Below, piece after piece: positions 16,701-25,300 of a DNA stretch of 29,482 bases; the stretch's first letter is position 1, and every line of letters starts with the position of its first letter. The notes below the pieces were generated by a model. It was not told the DNA's origin. It worked only from the letters and a program-made list of their open reading frames with translations, and made no database searches. The DNA lies in NCBI GenBank assembly GCA_041745395.1, contig JBGTIZ010000351.1:1-29482 (forward strand). The letters are read 5' to 3'. The DNA is from Hadersleviella sp041745395. GTDB lineage: Bacteria; Chloroflexota; Anaerolineae; Promineifilales; Promineifilaceae. Both the position numbers and the translations under genes were made by a program.

Positions 16701-16882
16701 CCTCTATCCCCATTATTGTCGTCACCGCCAAACCCTTAACCACGGCCGAGCATGAACGCCTCAGAAACCAGGTGGATGATATTCTCTATAAGGGTATTTA
16801 TAGCCAAAATGACCTGTTGCGCCGTATTGACCAACTTATTACAGTACATACGGGTCAGATTCCAGTCGTAGAGTCCATCTAA
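13736..16882 (+). CDS. 7TM hybrid histidine kinase (7TM-PAS-PAS-HisKA-HATPase-pseudoREC-REC)
   Basis: Starts at ATG 13736 (1048 residues), nine bases after AGCAGG; a TTG at 13727 would add three residues. The N-terminus has about seven hydrophobic helices (residues 5-220), matching the histidine-kinase 7TM sensor type. It is followed by a coiled linker, PAS 1 (about 250-365) and PAS 2 (about 375-490). HisKA has phospho-acceptor His518 (MSHELRTPLN) and the HATPase carries LLSNAAKF, SDTGIGMN and GGTGLGLTI. The first receiver-like domain (about 785-900) has Ser835 where the phospho-acceptor Asp should be (VFSPHLP), so it is a pseudo-receiver. The second is standard with Asp967 (LLDLMMPR) but KG replaces KP near its end. 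Ligand unknown. Palindromes at 14270 and 14293. Confidence 0.93.
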   Translation: MLVSNISLIAITIGIVSGVVSLAMLSLVLWQSLRHRDNLLMATYIALLVIGSFGIIGQQVALAFQLNPLPLFWLNAAIVALCAPFLFLIVTYYTDENQTKWVRWYAVAGMVAVLLLVPLTFRGLVVDRVFYGVTGNPTYRFTPLGYLSLGLVGLYHVSSLVLLWRSKHELAQSFFTAVLIVLLGTSTAVFNQWLPTNQIPILGATISVFIFAHIIIRRSYFSPLIQLNQELEDANSQLVALSHNLQEKEANLRALLTNTSDLVWSIDRDYRIITINLTAADFFALLYDHQLQEGEDIRTLIPANEQDMWRSWYGRAFAGERVTIETQYSLPGISEVVALEVTLNPILDDHNQVTGISAFSRDITTRKDAERQLHLQALALENMNESVIITNLRGFITYCNPATEAIFGYPQEELLGQMPEIWHAPEDSPSLSQNIQSGLARDGRWDGPIRFVHKKGTRGICDAVVLPLYNDQGERIAALGVSHDVTAQKQYEAELHEAKEAAESANRAKSSFLASMSHELRTPLNAIIGYSEMIEDVALDKEYVDIARDLHRITSAGQHLLTLINDVLDLSKIEAGKTNIHLEQFLIADLVNEVVYASQHLIEQNNNQLEVSLSPDLGLMYGDMIKVRQILLNLLSNAAKFTRRGRVSLHAKREATIPSDLIVFTISDTGIGMNREEMSRIFSAFTQADNSTTRQYGGTGLGLTISHRFCELLGGTITVDSQPRVGSTFVVTLPAFITPQEEPNPPKPAIVNGFNPSHKAYTNNSVNDDNDDVAITIIRPALQQGIVLVISPREDHRDQMVRWLLAKHYRTYAAADGYRGLKLAKRLRPHTIVFSPHLPDYHYPEFVAEIRADAHLRQTPLLVYDSSPEQLQQANVLSDPQLHLVSRAEQELLLKVREVVQISNPPRPRTRIQQTRILVVEDNFALRDILRLTLTKRGFEVVEAIDALMALEFLETTSHQPDLILLDLMMPRLDGFGFVEQIRAMPSSASIPIIVVTAKPLTTAEHERLRNQVDDILYKGIYSQNDLLRRIDQLITVHTGQIPVVESI

Positions 16883-16911
16883 TTAAATAAACCCAATTTC
16901 TGAATACTCTG

Positions 16912-16917
16912 TATAAT
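16912..16917 (+). promoter_or_regulatory. Candidate -10 box for the single-domain receiver gene
   Basis: A perfect TATAAT preceded by CTG lies 30 bases after the kinase stop. The predicted start near 16924 would leave a leader of about 109 bases. The -35 region is poor. It suggests the receiver at 17033 can be transcribed apart from the upstream kinase. Confidence 0.4.
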
Positions 16918-17032
16918 AAGTACGGTCGTGGTCAAGCATTTGGATACAACAAAACATCATCAACGCCAGCCCATACTCCCAACCCCGACCCATAACCACA
17001 CACAAACCACGCAGTACCGAAGGATACGTATT

Positions 17033-17404
17033 ATGAATAAAATTCTCCTTGTCGAAGACAACGAAATGAACCGCGACATGCTCTCCCGCCGTCTCAAACG
17101 CAAAGGGTACGAGGTCATCAGCGCCACCGATGGCGCACGCGGCATCAGCATGGCCCAAACCGAAGAGCCAGACCTCATCCTCATGGACATTAGTTTGCCC
17201 ATCATGGACGGTTTGCAAGCAACTCGTCAACTCAAAAGCGACCCCAACACGCGCACCATTCCCGTCATTGCCCTAACCGCCCATGCCATGGCTGGCGACC
17301 GCGAAAAATGCCTAGATGCCGGCTGTGATGATTACGCCACCAAACCCGTTGAATTCCCCCAGCTATTAGCCAAAATCGAATCATTTCTGGAAACATCCTC
17401 ATAA
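17033..17404 (+). CDS. Single-domain response regulator (CheY/DivK-like receiver)
   Basis: ATG 17033 with AAGGAT about 8 bases upstream gives 123 residues, exactly one receiver domain. The frame is open upstream to 16928, but that stretch encodes a His/Thr/Pro-rich run unlike any receiver and is rejected. Acidic pocket VEDN, phospho-acceptor Asp52 (LMDISLP), the Thr/Ala pair in ALTAHA and the KPVEF lysine are all present. There is no output domain, so it likely acts by protein contact or as an intermediate in a phosphorelay between the kinases on either side. The first 25 residues closely resemble the receiver at the start of the next gene (EDNEMNRDMLSRR versus DDNEINRDVLSRR), suggesting duplication. 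No palindrome within it. Confidence 0.95.
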   Translation: MNKILLVEDNEMNRDMLSRRLKRKGYEVISATDGARGISMAQTEEPDLILMDISLPIMDGLQATRQLKSDPNTRTIPVIALTAHAMAGDREKCLDAGCDDYATKPVEFPQLLAKIESFLETSS

Positions 17405-17419
17405 AAGCAATATAAGCGT

Positions 17420-17505
17420 TCAGCTAGTCAGCATTTCAGCCAGTCAGCTAGCTAAACTGCCAGAGAAACAGCACGTGGCACATGACACGTGAAACATGAC
17501 ACCAG
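17420..17505. repeat. Octamer array followed by heptamer array
   Basis: 17420-17451: TCAGCTAG, TCAGCATT, TCAGCCAG, TCAGCTAG. 17471-17505: GCACGTG, GCACATG, ACACGTG, AAACATG, ACACCAG, period 7. ACGTGAAACATGAC (17487-17500) recurs inverted at 3153-3166. The heptamer array ends about 20 bases before the ATG of the next kinase, whose region lacks a ribosome-binding site. Confidence 0.75.
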
Positions 17506-17524
17506 CCCCCCCCAAAAACCATTT

Positions 17525-19120
17525 ATGAGCGAAAAGCCAGCCCTCGTTTTAGTTGTTGATGACAATGAAATAAACCGCGATGTGTTAAGTCGGCGCATTA
17601 CGCGCTACGGACACCAAGTTGTCACGGCCGCCAGCGGTCGTGAAGCGTTGCGCCTGATGACCGACCAGAGCTTTGACTTGGTTCTGCTCGATATTATGAT
17701 GCCCGACATGAACGGCTACCAAGTTCTCGAACGCATCAAACAAGACCCTGACCTGCGCGGCGTGCCCGTCATTGTCATTTCCGCCCTAGATGATATTGAC
17801 AGCATTGTAAAGTGCGTCAAGCTCGGCGCAGAAGATTATCTCTCAAAGCCGTTTAACCCGATGCTGTTACGCGCCCGCATTGGCGCTTCGCTCGATAAAA
17901 AGCGGTTGCGCGACCGCGAGCAAGAGTATCTGGAGGAGCAAGCCCTCGCCCAGCGGATTGACCGTGAGCTAAACACGCGCCTAGATATACGGCGCGTATC
18001 TCAGATTACGCTGGATTGGGCTTGGCGGCGGGTTGCGCCCGATGCGGTCATTATTGGCACGATAAACGATAATGGGTTGCGGGTTATGGATTCACAGGGG
18101 TGTGGGGAGGTGCTGACTTATTATGAGGATGGGCATTTGCCCTTACGTTCGGAGGCGATTCAGCGGGCGATACGCACCATTTTGCCCCAGTCAACGACGG
18201 AGCCGCTTGACTTTTTTATCCCCGAAATGGCCAAGCAGATTATTATCCCTATTGGTCGGGGGGGGGAGGTGTTGGGTCTGCTCATTTTAGAGAGCCGCAA
18301 CGAGAATCATTTTGATAATCGCCGCCTGACCTTTTTAACACGCCTGTGTGACCGAGCGGCGATTGCTCTGTCAAATGCGTTGCTCTATGAAGCGGTGCAG
18401 GAGGCTAATTTAGCCAAAAGTCAGTTTGTGTCCACGGTCTCGCATGAACTCAAGAACCCGATGACGTCTATTCTCAATTATGCCAAAATGATTGGAAGTC
18501 TCGGCGAGGTCAACGAGATGCAGGCGCAGTTTATCCAGACAATTGGGAATAATGTCAACCGCATGGCGCGTTTGGTGTCTGATTTGAGTGATTTGTCGCA
18601 GATTGAGGCGGGGCAGTTGCCGCTGACACTCACGGCCGTGGACGTGCCCACGGCCGTGGATGAGGTCATCCTCTCTTTCCAAACCCAGCTAGAAGAAAAA
18701 CAGCAACAGCTCAATCTAGAAATTGCCGAAGCCCTTGCTCCCGTCTGGTGCGACCACGGCCGTTTGGTTCAAGTGCTCACCAATCTGGTCAGCAACGCCC
18801 ACAAATACACGCCTGAAAACGGGACAATCATCATTACCGCCCAAGCCACCGCCGCCAACACCCTGCATCTCGCCGTGCGCGACACGGGCATTGGCCTGCG
18901 CCCTGAAGACCAAGAAAAAATCTTCCGCAAATACTTCCGCGCCGCCGATGAAAAAGCGCAAGCCTCGCCGGGTACGGGACTGGGGCTAAATATCACCAAG
19001 ATGCTTGTGGAATTACAGGGGGGGGAAATCTGGTTCGAGAGCGCGTTCCGCGAGGGGACGACCTTTCATTTCACGCTCCCCCTCGCCACCGAATTGGCAA
19101 ACGTAACAGAAGCGCAGTGA
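17525..19120 (+). CDS. Receiver-GAF-histidine kinase (REC-GAF-HisKA-HATPase)
   Basis: ATG 17525 gives 531 residues; a GTG at 17489 would add 12 residues read from the heptamer repeat and is disfavoured. The N-terminal receiver has Asp56 (LLDIMMPD) and the KPF lysine. A GAF domain spans roughly 150-290, then HisKA with His307 (VSHELKNPMTS), and a HATPase with NLVSNAHKYT, DTGIGL and GTGLGLNI. There is no membrane segment, so it is a soluble kinase that takes its signal through an N-terminal receiver. That design lets upstream kinases control it. It is the last gene of the + strand signalling block and faces the GTPase gene tail to tail, 16 bases apart. Palindromes at 18631 and 18649, only 8 bases apart. 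Confidence 0.93.
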   Translation: MSEKPALVLVVDDNEINRDVLSRRITRYGHQVVTAASGREALRLMTDQSFDLVLLDIMMPDMNGYQVLERIKQDPDLRGVPVIVISALDDIDSIVKCVKLGAEDYLSKPFNPMLLRARIGASLDKKRLRDREQEYLEEQALAQRIDRELNTRLDIRRVSQITLDWAWRRVAPDAVIIGTINDNGLRVMDSQGCGEVLTYYEDGHLPLRSEAIQRAIRTILPQSTTEPLDFFIPEMAKQIIIPIGRGGEVLGLLILESRNENHFDNRRLTFLTRLCDRAAIALSNALLYEAVQEANLAKSQFVSTVSHELKNPMTSILNYAKMIGSLGEVNEMQAQFIQTIGNNVNRMARLVSDLSDLSQIEAGQLPLTLTAVDVPTAVDEVILSFQTQLEEKQQQLNLEIAEALAPVWCDHGRLVQVLTNLVSNAHKYTPENGTIIITAQATAANTLHLAVRDTGIGLRPEDQEKIFRKYFRAADEKAQASPGTGLGLNITKMLVELQGGEIWFESAFREGTTFHFTLPLATELANVTEAQ

Positions 19121-19136
19121 GCTAGCTTCTAACTTC

Positions 19137-20429
19137 TTACTTTTTACTCGCGTCTCCACCAACTTCTTCACGCCACACGGCAATATCATCCGCGAGCGTC
19201 TCTCGTAGTATCTCTTCTGTGGGTCGCACATCCTCACTGCGCCAGCGGCCGAGGAGCCTATTGGTTAACAATTGCACTAAACGGCGGGACGCGCCTGAAG
19301 ATAATTTTTCCCCTTTCTCGAACCACAACACGGCCGTGTACCCAATTATTACCGTCGTCGAAGCCGCAATCGCCGCCGAAAGCACCCAGCCCGGTGGCCC
19401 CCCCAGCTTACTCAACTCCTGAAACAACGTGCGCCCCAAATACCCTAGTCCCAGCGTGCTAACCATCTCTCTAGCACGGGCGGGCGTCATTTTATAGTTG
19501 TAAATCCGCGCAATACCCAGCACCAGCGACCCTTGTAAGGCCACCAACGGCACAAAGTCAAGCATTGGAATGGGCGTCAGGGCGATAACGGCGGCCGTGG
19601 AAGCCGCGCCCGTTATCGCCTGCCACGCCAGCCGCGAGCGATAGCGCGGCAGGGCACGGCCGAGCGCGACCAGCAAGCCGGGTTCCGCTTTGACAATAGC
19701 CAGCACCACACTGTCTAAATTGTCGCCGCTTTGGGCCGAAATAGGGATGACCTGCTCGGGGCGCAATCCCAAATGGTTGGCAACCTGATTTAACACGGCC
19801 GTGGGTTCATTGCGCCGCGTAAAACGCCCCCCCAGCAAATCCATCTTGTTCAACACCACCACAAACGGCTTGCCCAACCCCCGCAACTCCCGAAACAACT
19901 GCGTTTCCGTCTCTTTGATGCCCTGAATCGCATCAAACATGATAATCAAAAAATCTGCCTGCTGGGCCGCCTCGAGCGCAAAAGCGCGTTCCTGCTGACC
20001 CGTCGGGCCGGCCGCGTCCACGCCGGGCGTGTCTATCATGTTGAACAAGCCCGTATCAGCCGTCTGGTTAATTTTCGTTGTACCAGGAATAGGACTGACC
20101 ACGGCCGTGTCTCGTTTATGCGCCACAAACTGGTTATACAACGTAGACTTGCCCACATTGGCTGGCCCCACAATCGCCACCATCTGCTTCGCCCCAAAGG
20201 CCATCTGCAAATTTTCCTGCGACAAATTCAGGATACGGCGCATACTGTCCAAATTGCCCGCTGGCAAATGAGGAAGCATGCCCAACAATTGACGCTGATT
20301 GTCCTGCGGCAAGCGCGTCCACACCGTCTGCACCAAGCCCCGCACCTCCGGCGGAAACTCCTCGAGCAAATGGTCAAACTCATGCGACAAAACAGGTAAA
20401 TTGGTTGGTTCAGATTCTGGATTAGTCAT
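19137..20429 (-). CDS. Era/YcjX-like GTPase with C-terminal membrane-associated (DUF697-like) region
   Basis: 430 residues. An N-terminal helical region (1-80) precedes a TrmE-Era-EngA type GTPase domain: G1 GPANVGKS (88-95), G2 around Thr117, G3 DTPG (133-136), G4 NKMD (194-197) and a SAQSGDN G5-like element. The C-terminal part contains two hydrophobic stretches, one around AVIALTPIPMLDFVPLV and one around AAIAASTTVIIGYTAVLWF, resembling DUF697-type GTPases that associate with the inner membrane. Cellular role is not known to me; ribosome or membrane-stress functions are possible. No Shine-Dalgarno sequence is seen before the ATG. Three palindromes (19329, 19794, 20100), all read as TAV. 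Confidence 0.85.
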   Translation of the reverse strand: MTNPESEPTNLPVLSHEFDHLLEEFPPEVRGLVQTVWTRLPQDNQRQLLGMLPHLPAGNLDSMRRILNLSQENLQMAFGAKQMVAIVGPANVGKSTLYNQFVAHKRDTAVVSPIPGTTKINQTADTGLFNMIDTPGVDAAGPTGQQERAFALEAAQQADFLIIMFDAIQGIKETETQLFRELRGLGKPFVVVLNKMDLLGGRFTRRNEPTAVLNQVANHLGLRPEQVIPISAQSGDNLDSVVLAIVKAEPGLLVALGRALPRYRSRLAWQAITGAASTAAVIALTPIPMLDFVPLVALQGSLVLGIARIYNYKMTPARAREMVSTLGLGYLGRTLFQELSKLGGPPGWVLSAAIAASTTVIIGYTAVLWFEKGEKLSSGASRRLVQLLTNRLLGRWRSEDVRPTEEILRETLADDIAVWREEVGGDASKK

Positions 20430-20443
20430 AGATTGGGTTCAGG

Positions 20444-20564
20444 GTGCGAGGTGCGAGGTGCGAAGGGCGATGTGCGATGTGCGATGTGGGTACAATGTAC
20501 GAAGGGGACAACATAACCAAAACTCAACCCCTTTGTTCATTACTCATTGCTCATTACTCATTGT
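20444..20564. repeat. Two clean heptamer tandem arrays
   Basis: 20444-20492: GTGCGAG, GTGCGAG, GTGCGAA, GGGCGAT, GTGCGAT, GTGCGAT, GTGGGTA, seven units of period 7. 20537-20564: TCATTAC, TCATTGC, TCATTAC, TCATTGT. The last unit of the second array supplies the stop codon of the kinase gene (TGA on the minus strand, 20558-20560). Confidence 0.85.
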
Positions 20565-22240
20565 TCAAGGTGTACCACAAACGCCCCCACTTTCAGCTCA
20601 TCATCGAGCCAAGCGGTGGGCGTGTCGGGGGCGAGGCGTTGTGCGCCGATAAACGTGCCGTTGGTGCTGTTCAGATCAGTGACCATAATTTGTCCATTCA
20701 CCCGCTCAATGCGGCAATGCCGTTTAGAAATGCGCGGATTGTTCAAAACCATATCACAGCCGGGCACGCGCCCCAGCAAAAGCGGCGCATCTTCCAAAAC
20801 GAGCCGCGCGGGAATGCCGTCTGAACAGACAATCGCCTGCAACCCTTGCACCATCGTCGCTTCACTGGCGGCGCTACTCAGCAAGGACCGCGCCTCCGTT
20901 TCTAGCTGGAGCCTGAGCTTAAACGCGCCTAAATTGATTTCCGCCTCAGGTGTCCATAAAAAGGGTACGCCCGCCTCTATTTTGGCCGCGCCCAAAAACG
21001 TACCGTTGGTGCTGTTCAGGTCACGCACAAACAGATTGTCGTTTTGCAAACCAATGGCACAATGCCGTTTAGAGACGTAACGCTCGGGCTTGTCTAGCAC
21101 AATATCAACGTTGTGCTGGCGGCCCACAACCAGCTCTTTGTTCGCCGCTTGGGTTAGGGGCACAATTTGCTCGACTTGGTTGTGATACGTGACCACAATG
21201 CAGAGCTGGTCTGGTTTGACCCCGGCCGTGGTGTGTAACCCGCTGTTGGGCATGGTTGAAGCGTGTTGCGCCGTGTCATTGCCTGACTCGGCCGTGCTTA
21301 CCTCTTCCCCAACCGGACGCGGCGGCGTGTCAATCGTGCCCGTATCCTGATTAACCCGCTCCATGACCTGCGAGCTGTAACTGTTTGGCTCTTGCTTGGG
21401 CAAAAACCGCGCCAGCAAATCAATAACGTCTTGCGCCTCATTGGGGCGTTTGTCTATATCGGGGTTTAACATGCGCCGCACCAGCGCATTCACCGTGATG
21501 GGAATACTGGGGACATGGGCGCGGGGAGCCACAAAGTTACCGCTAGTGTGAAACTTAATGGCGTCAAATAGGTTGCGAATGGGGTAAGGGCGTTTCCCCG
21601 TCAGAGCTTCATAGAGCATGACCCCCAGCGCGTAAATATCGGTGCGGTTGTCTACATCTTCACCGCGACATTGCTCAGGCGACATATAGGCGGGCGTGCC
21701 CAGCGTGACCCCTTCTTGGGTGCTGGTTAGGCTGTTGTGGGCAATTTTGACCAGCCCAAAATCGGTCACCATCGCTTGATAAAGCTGGTCGCTTTGTCGG
21801 CTATGGGTAATGATAATGTTGTCGGGCTTGAGGTCGCGGTGCAGAACGCCTTCTTTATGGGCAAAGGCCAGCACGTCGGCGATTTGGGTGAAAATATGGG
21901 CGACATCGTGCAAAGGCAGGCCGTTGGGGTTTTCGGCGATGAGCTGACGCAGGTTTGGCCCCTCGAGGTAATCCATCATCAGGTAGTAGCCGTTATCGAC
22001 CCGCCCAAAATTAAAGACGTCCACGATGTTGGGATGGTTTAGCCGCGCGGCCGTGCGTGCTTCTTGCAAGAAGCGTTCGTAGAAGTCGGGCTGATTGACC
22101 AACTCCATGCGCATGATTTTCACGGCCGCGTATCGTTCCAAATCTTGGTGATAGGCGCGAAAAACCACGCCCATGCTCCCACGGCCGATGATAGCTTGTA
22201 GTTCAAAATTGTTGATGACCCTGCCGATTAACTCTTCCAT
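20558..22240 (-). CDS. Soluble Ser/Thr protein kinase with two C-terminal FHA domains
   Basis: Start taken as the ATG at 22240 (560 residues); the upstream ATG at 22264 would include sequence containing the promoter. The kinase domain (12-275) has GRGSMG, Lys41 (AVK), HRDLKPDN (134-141), DFGL (160-163) and PAYMSPEQ, so it should be active. A Ser/Thr/Pro-rich linker (about 290-360) leads to two tandem FHA domains, each with GR, SKRH and NSTNGTF motifs. Hanks-type kinases phosphorylate Ser/Thr; FHA domains bind phospho-Thr, here probably its own linker or partners. There is no transmembrane helix and no sensor domain. The likely opponent is the PP2C at 3410-4471 and a possible partner is the VWA-FHA protein. 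Only degenerate copies of the palindrome occur. Confidence 0.95.
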   Translation of the reverse strand: MEELIGRVINNFELQAIIGRGSMGVVFRAYHQDLERYAAVKIMRMELVNQPDFYERFLQEARTAARLNHPNIVDVFNFGRVDNGYYLMMDYLEGPNLRQLIAENPNGLPLHDVAHIFTQIADVLAFAHKEGVLHRDLKPDNIIITHSRQSDQLYQAMVTDFGLVKIAHNSLTSTQEGVTLGTPAYMSPEQCRGEDVDNRTDIYALGVMLYEALTGKRPYPIRNLFDAIKFHTSGNFVAPRAHVPSIPITVNALVRRMLNPDIDKRPNEAQDVIDLLARFLPKQEPNSYSSQVMERVNQDTGTIDTPPRPVGEEVSTAESGNDTAQHASTMPNSGLHTTAGVKPDQLCIVVTYHNQVEQIVPLTQAANKELVVGRQHNVDIVLDKPERYVSKRHCAIGLQNDNLFVRDLNSTNGTFLGAAKIEAGVPFLWTPEAEINLGAFKLRLQLETEARSLLSSAASEATMVQGLQAIVCSDGIPARLVLEDAPLLLGRVPGCDMVLNNPRISKRHCRIERVNGQIMVTDLNSTNGTFIGAQRLAPDTPTAWLDDELKVGAFVVHLEQ

Positions 22241-22246
22241 AAAATG

Positions 22247-22252
22247 ATTATA
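22247..22252 (-). promoter_or_regulatory. -10 box implying a leaderless kinase mRNA
   Basis: On the minus strand TATAAT is followed by six bases and then the ATG at 22240. Transcription starting at the usual distance from the -10 would begin at or beside the A of the ATG. No Shine-Dalgarno sequence is present, consistent with leaderless translation. The -35 region is weak. Confidence 0.5.
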
Positions 22253-22273
22253 CCGTCTTTGCATCGGTCGTTG

Positions 22274-22305
22274 CTAGCTGACTGGCTGACATAGTGACTC
22301 GCTAA
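22274..22305. repeat. Inverted octamer tandem array
   Basis: CTAGCTGA, CTGGCTGA, CATAGTGA, CTCGCTAA: period 8, the reverse complement of the TCAGCNNN family. It overlaps the stop codon of the MalT/SARP gene (22302-22304). Confidence 0.7.
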
Positions 22306-25300
22306 AACCGCAGAAGTTGCTCTTGGAGTTGGGTGATGTCTGGCTCGGGCGGGAGGCCGAGTTCGTCCATAGCGGCCACGTGTTGCTGGTAAATGTCTAA
22401 GATTTTGCGACGCTGGCGGGTGCGTTTGTAGAGGTGCATGAGCCGCTCGACGGGGCTGGTCATAAAGGTATCGGTGGCAAACAGGGCCAGCCAATCTTGC
22501 TCGGCTTGGTCTGTGTCGCCACGCTGTTCGGCCAACACGGCCGTGTGTCGCAACGCCTCCTGATAAATCTCCATCAGCAGAGGGCGTTCATTGACAAACA
22601 CATCTTCATCAAACTCGGGCAAAAACTCCCCCTGATACCAATGCAAGACCTGCCGCCAAGCCGACTCACGGCCGTGTGACCGCCCCTCAGCCGTATAATG
22701 CCGCACCTGAAACACATCATACAGATAATCCAAATCCCAATTAAAACGATACAAAGCCGTCGCCGAATCATAGCGCGTCACCGACACATCTCCGACTGCC
22801 AATCCGAGCTTATACTTCACATTGCGCAACTTACTGGTCAACTCTTTGGGCGTGGCGTCCGGCCACAGGATCAGCCCAATCTGCTCCTTGGTGATGCCGT
22901 GGGGATGCACCAATAAGAGGGCCAATAACTTGCGCACCAGCGTTTGGTTCAGCCAAGCGGAGCTGACGACTGGCTCCCCATTGCGTAAAATTTCGTATCT
23001 TCCCAGCGTGTGAATGGTGAGTTGGGGGGGGCCGAGCGGCACGGTTAACGTCTTTTGGCGCAACTCGCGCCGCACCTGCATGACCCGCGCCTGATAACTG
23101 ACCAACGCTTGCTGAAAGCGACGTAAGGCGGGCAACGCTGGGCTAAATTCTTGCGCCATCTCTGTCCAAGCGTCACCCAAACGCACGGCCGTGGACAAAA
23201 CCGCCGTAGGAGCCTCCCCCTCGCCCGCCAGCATCTGCTTTAAACAAGACAGCGTGTGCGCGGTTTGCCCCGCCTGCCACACCACCCACGCCGCCCACAG
23301 CCAGAGCAACGGCTCCTGACCGGGCGCGGGCAAGGCGCGTAACTCTGCCGCCACGTCGAGCGAAGCTGGCTCCCCAGTTTGATATTGATGCCAACGCCAC
23401 AAAAGCGTCTCAAGGGCTAATTTTTGCTGATTATCACGCGCCTGCACCCGCTCCGCTTGGGCTAAAAAACGCGCCCCTTCTGCCCCCGCCCCACGCCAGC
23501 GAGCCATTTCGGCACAGCGCAGGGAGACATAGTTGGCTAAATACGCATCCTGCACGGCCGTGCGTTGCGCCTCTGCCCGTGCATACACCTGCTCCGCCGC
23601 CTCCCACGCCCCCAAATCCACATACAAATCACCCAACCCCGTCAGCGCATAGACCGTCAGGCGCACCTGCTGAACACTCTGCGCCAACTGCCACGCCGTT
23701 TCAAACCAGCCCTCCGCCCGCAAAAACTGAGCACGACTATGGCACAGTACCCCCAAGCTATTGGCCATATCCGCCTGCATATGGCGGTCGCCCAGTCGCG
23801 CCCACACCCCATACGCCTCCTGATAACACGCCTCCGCCTGCGCATAATCTCCTTGCGCCCGATACACCTTGCCCATCATGCCCACGGTCATCGCCAAGCC
23901 GCGCTCTTGATAATGATGCCCCTCATCGCCATTGGCAAAAAGGGTCTGCGCCTGTTGCAAAGCGGTCAACGCCTCGGCATACGCCCCGCGCCGCCACAGC
24001 ACCAAGCCGCGCACCCGATACGCTTCAGCCAGCCAAAAGACACCTTGCCGCGCAGACGGCGTGGCCGCCAACGTAATGGCTTCGGCCGTGTCTTGCAACG
24101 CTTTATCAGGGTGGCCGCGATGTTCACGCTGAATCGCTCGCCAGGCCAATGCCCAGCCGAGGGCGTCGCGCCTATCTGGGGCTGGCTCTGGATGCGCTTC
24201 TTGCTGTTCACGCAGACGGTGAACCGCTTCGTCTAGCTCGGTGGTGCTTTCTTTATGCTGGCTGTTGAACCGCGCTAGCCCCAGTTTGGCTAATAAACTG
24301 GGCTGTTGCTTGAGGGTTTGCTGGGGCAGTTGCGCCAGCCAATAGGCGAGGGTGGCGTATTGTCCTTGCGGAGCCAACGTGTCCCACGCCTGTTGCAACG
24401 CTTGGGCGAGGGCTGACGCCTGCTGAAGCTGGTCATAAAGAGCAAAGGCGGCCAGCCATTCCCCTTGGTCGCGGTAATAGTCGGCCAGTTTGTGTCGCCA
24501 CACGGCCGTGTCCTGCGGTCGTTCCCGCCCCAGCTTGCGCCGCAAAAAGTCTCGGAACAAGTCCTGATAGCGGAGCGATTCCCCCCGCTCGCCCACGCGC
24601 ACCAAGAAGAGGTTGCGCTGGGTCATTTCCTCGAGCAAATCAGCCCAATTGGCCTCAGCGAGATCACCAAACACGGCCGTGCAGAGCGATTCATTAAAGG
24701 TATCGGGCACGGCCGTGAGCAATAACGCTTCACGCAGGGCGGGCGACTGCATCTGCCACACCTGCCGCTCAAAATATTGGTCGAGCCTCTGCTCCTGATC
24801 AGGCTGATTGGTGCCTAAAAAGGCGGGCGGCGTGGCCGTCGGCGCGTCCCCCATTTCGGCCAGCCGCACGCCTGTAATCCAGCCTCGCGTGCGCCTTAGC
24901 AGAGTGTCAAGCTGGCTGTCGGTCAGAGTGAAATTGGTTTGCGACCAGTAGGACTGCACTTCCACGGCCGTGAAAGCCAGTTCATCAAAGTCAAACCCCA
25001 ACACCTCATTCGTGGTGATGAGCAGGGGCATGATGGGCAGGTGGGGGAGGGTGCGGGTCAGCAGAGCAATATGGCTGTTTTCACTGGCGTGGGTCAGGTA
25101 ACGCGCCAAAAAATCATTGACCTGCACATTGTCGTTAACCAGATGATAATCATCCAGCACTAAGACAAAATGTTCTTGGATGTGAGCCACAATGTCGTTG
25201 ACCAGCACGGTGACAAAAGCGTCGAGGTTTTGCGCGAGGTCGGCCGTGTGGCGCAAAAAGCTGGCAGACTGTTCGCCAAAGTGGGGGAAGGGGATGGTGA

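Noticed and set aside
16928..17032. 35-residue N-terminal extension of the single-domain receiver
   Set aside because: GTG start without ribosome-binding site and His/Thr/Pro-rich low-complexity product; the ATG at 17033 with AAGGAT gives an exact receiver domain.
20444..20564. CRISPR array
   Set aside because: Units are 7 bases with no spacers; a short tandem repeat, not repeat-spacer structure.
23565..24236. Open frame of 223 codons on the + strand
   Set aside because: Antisense to the TPR region of the MalT/SARP gene; Arg/His/Pro-rich product with no family resemblance.
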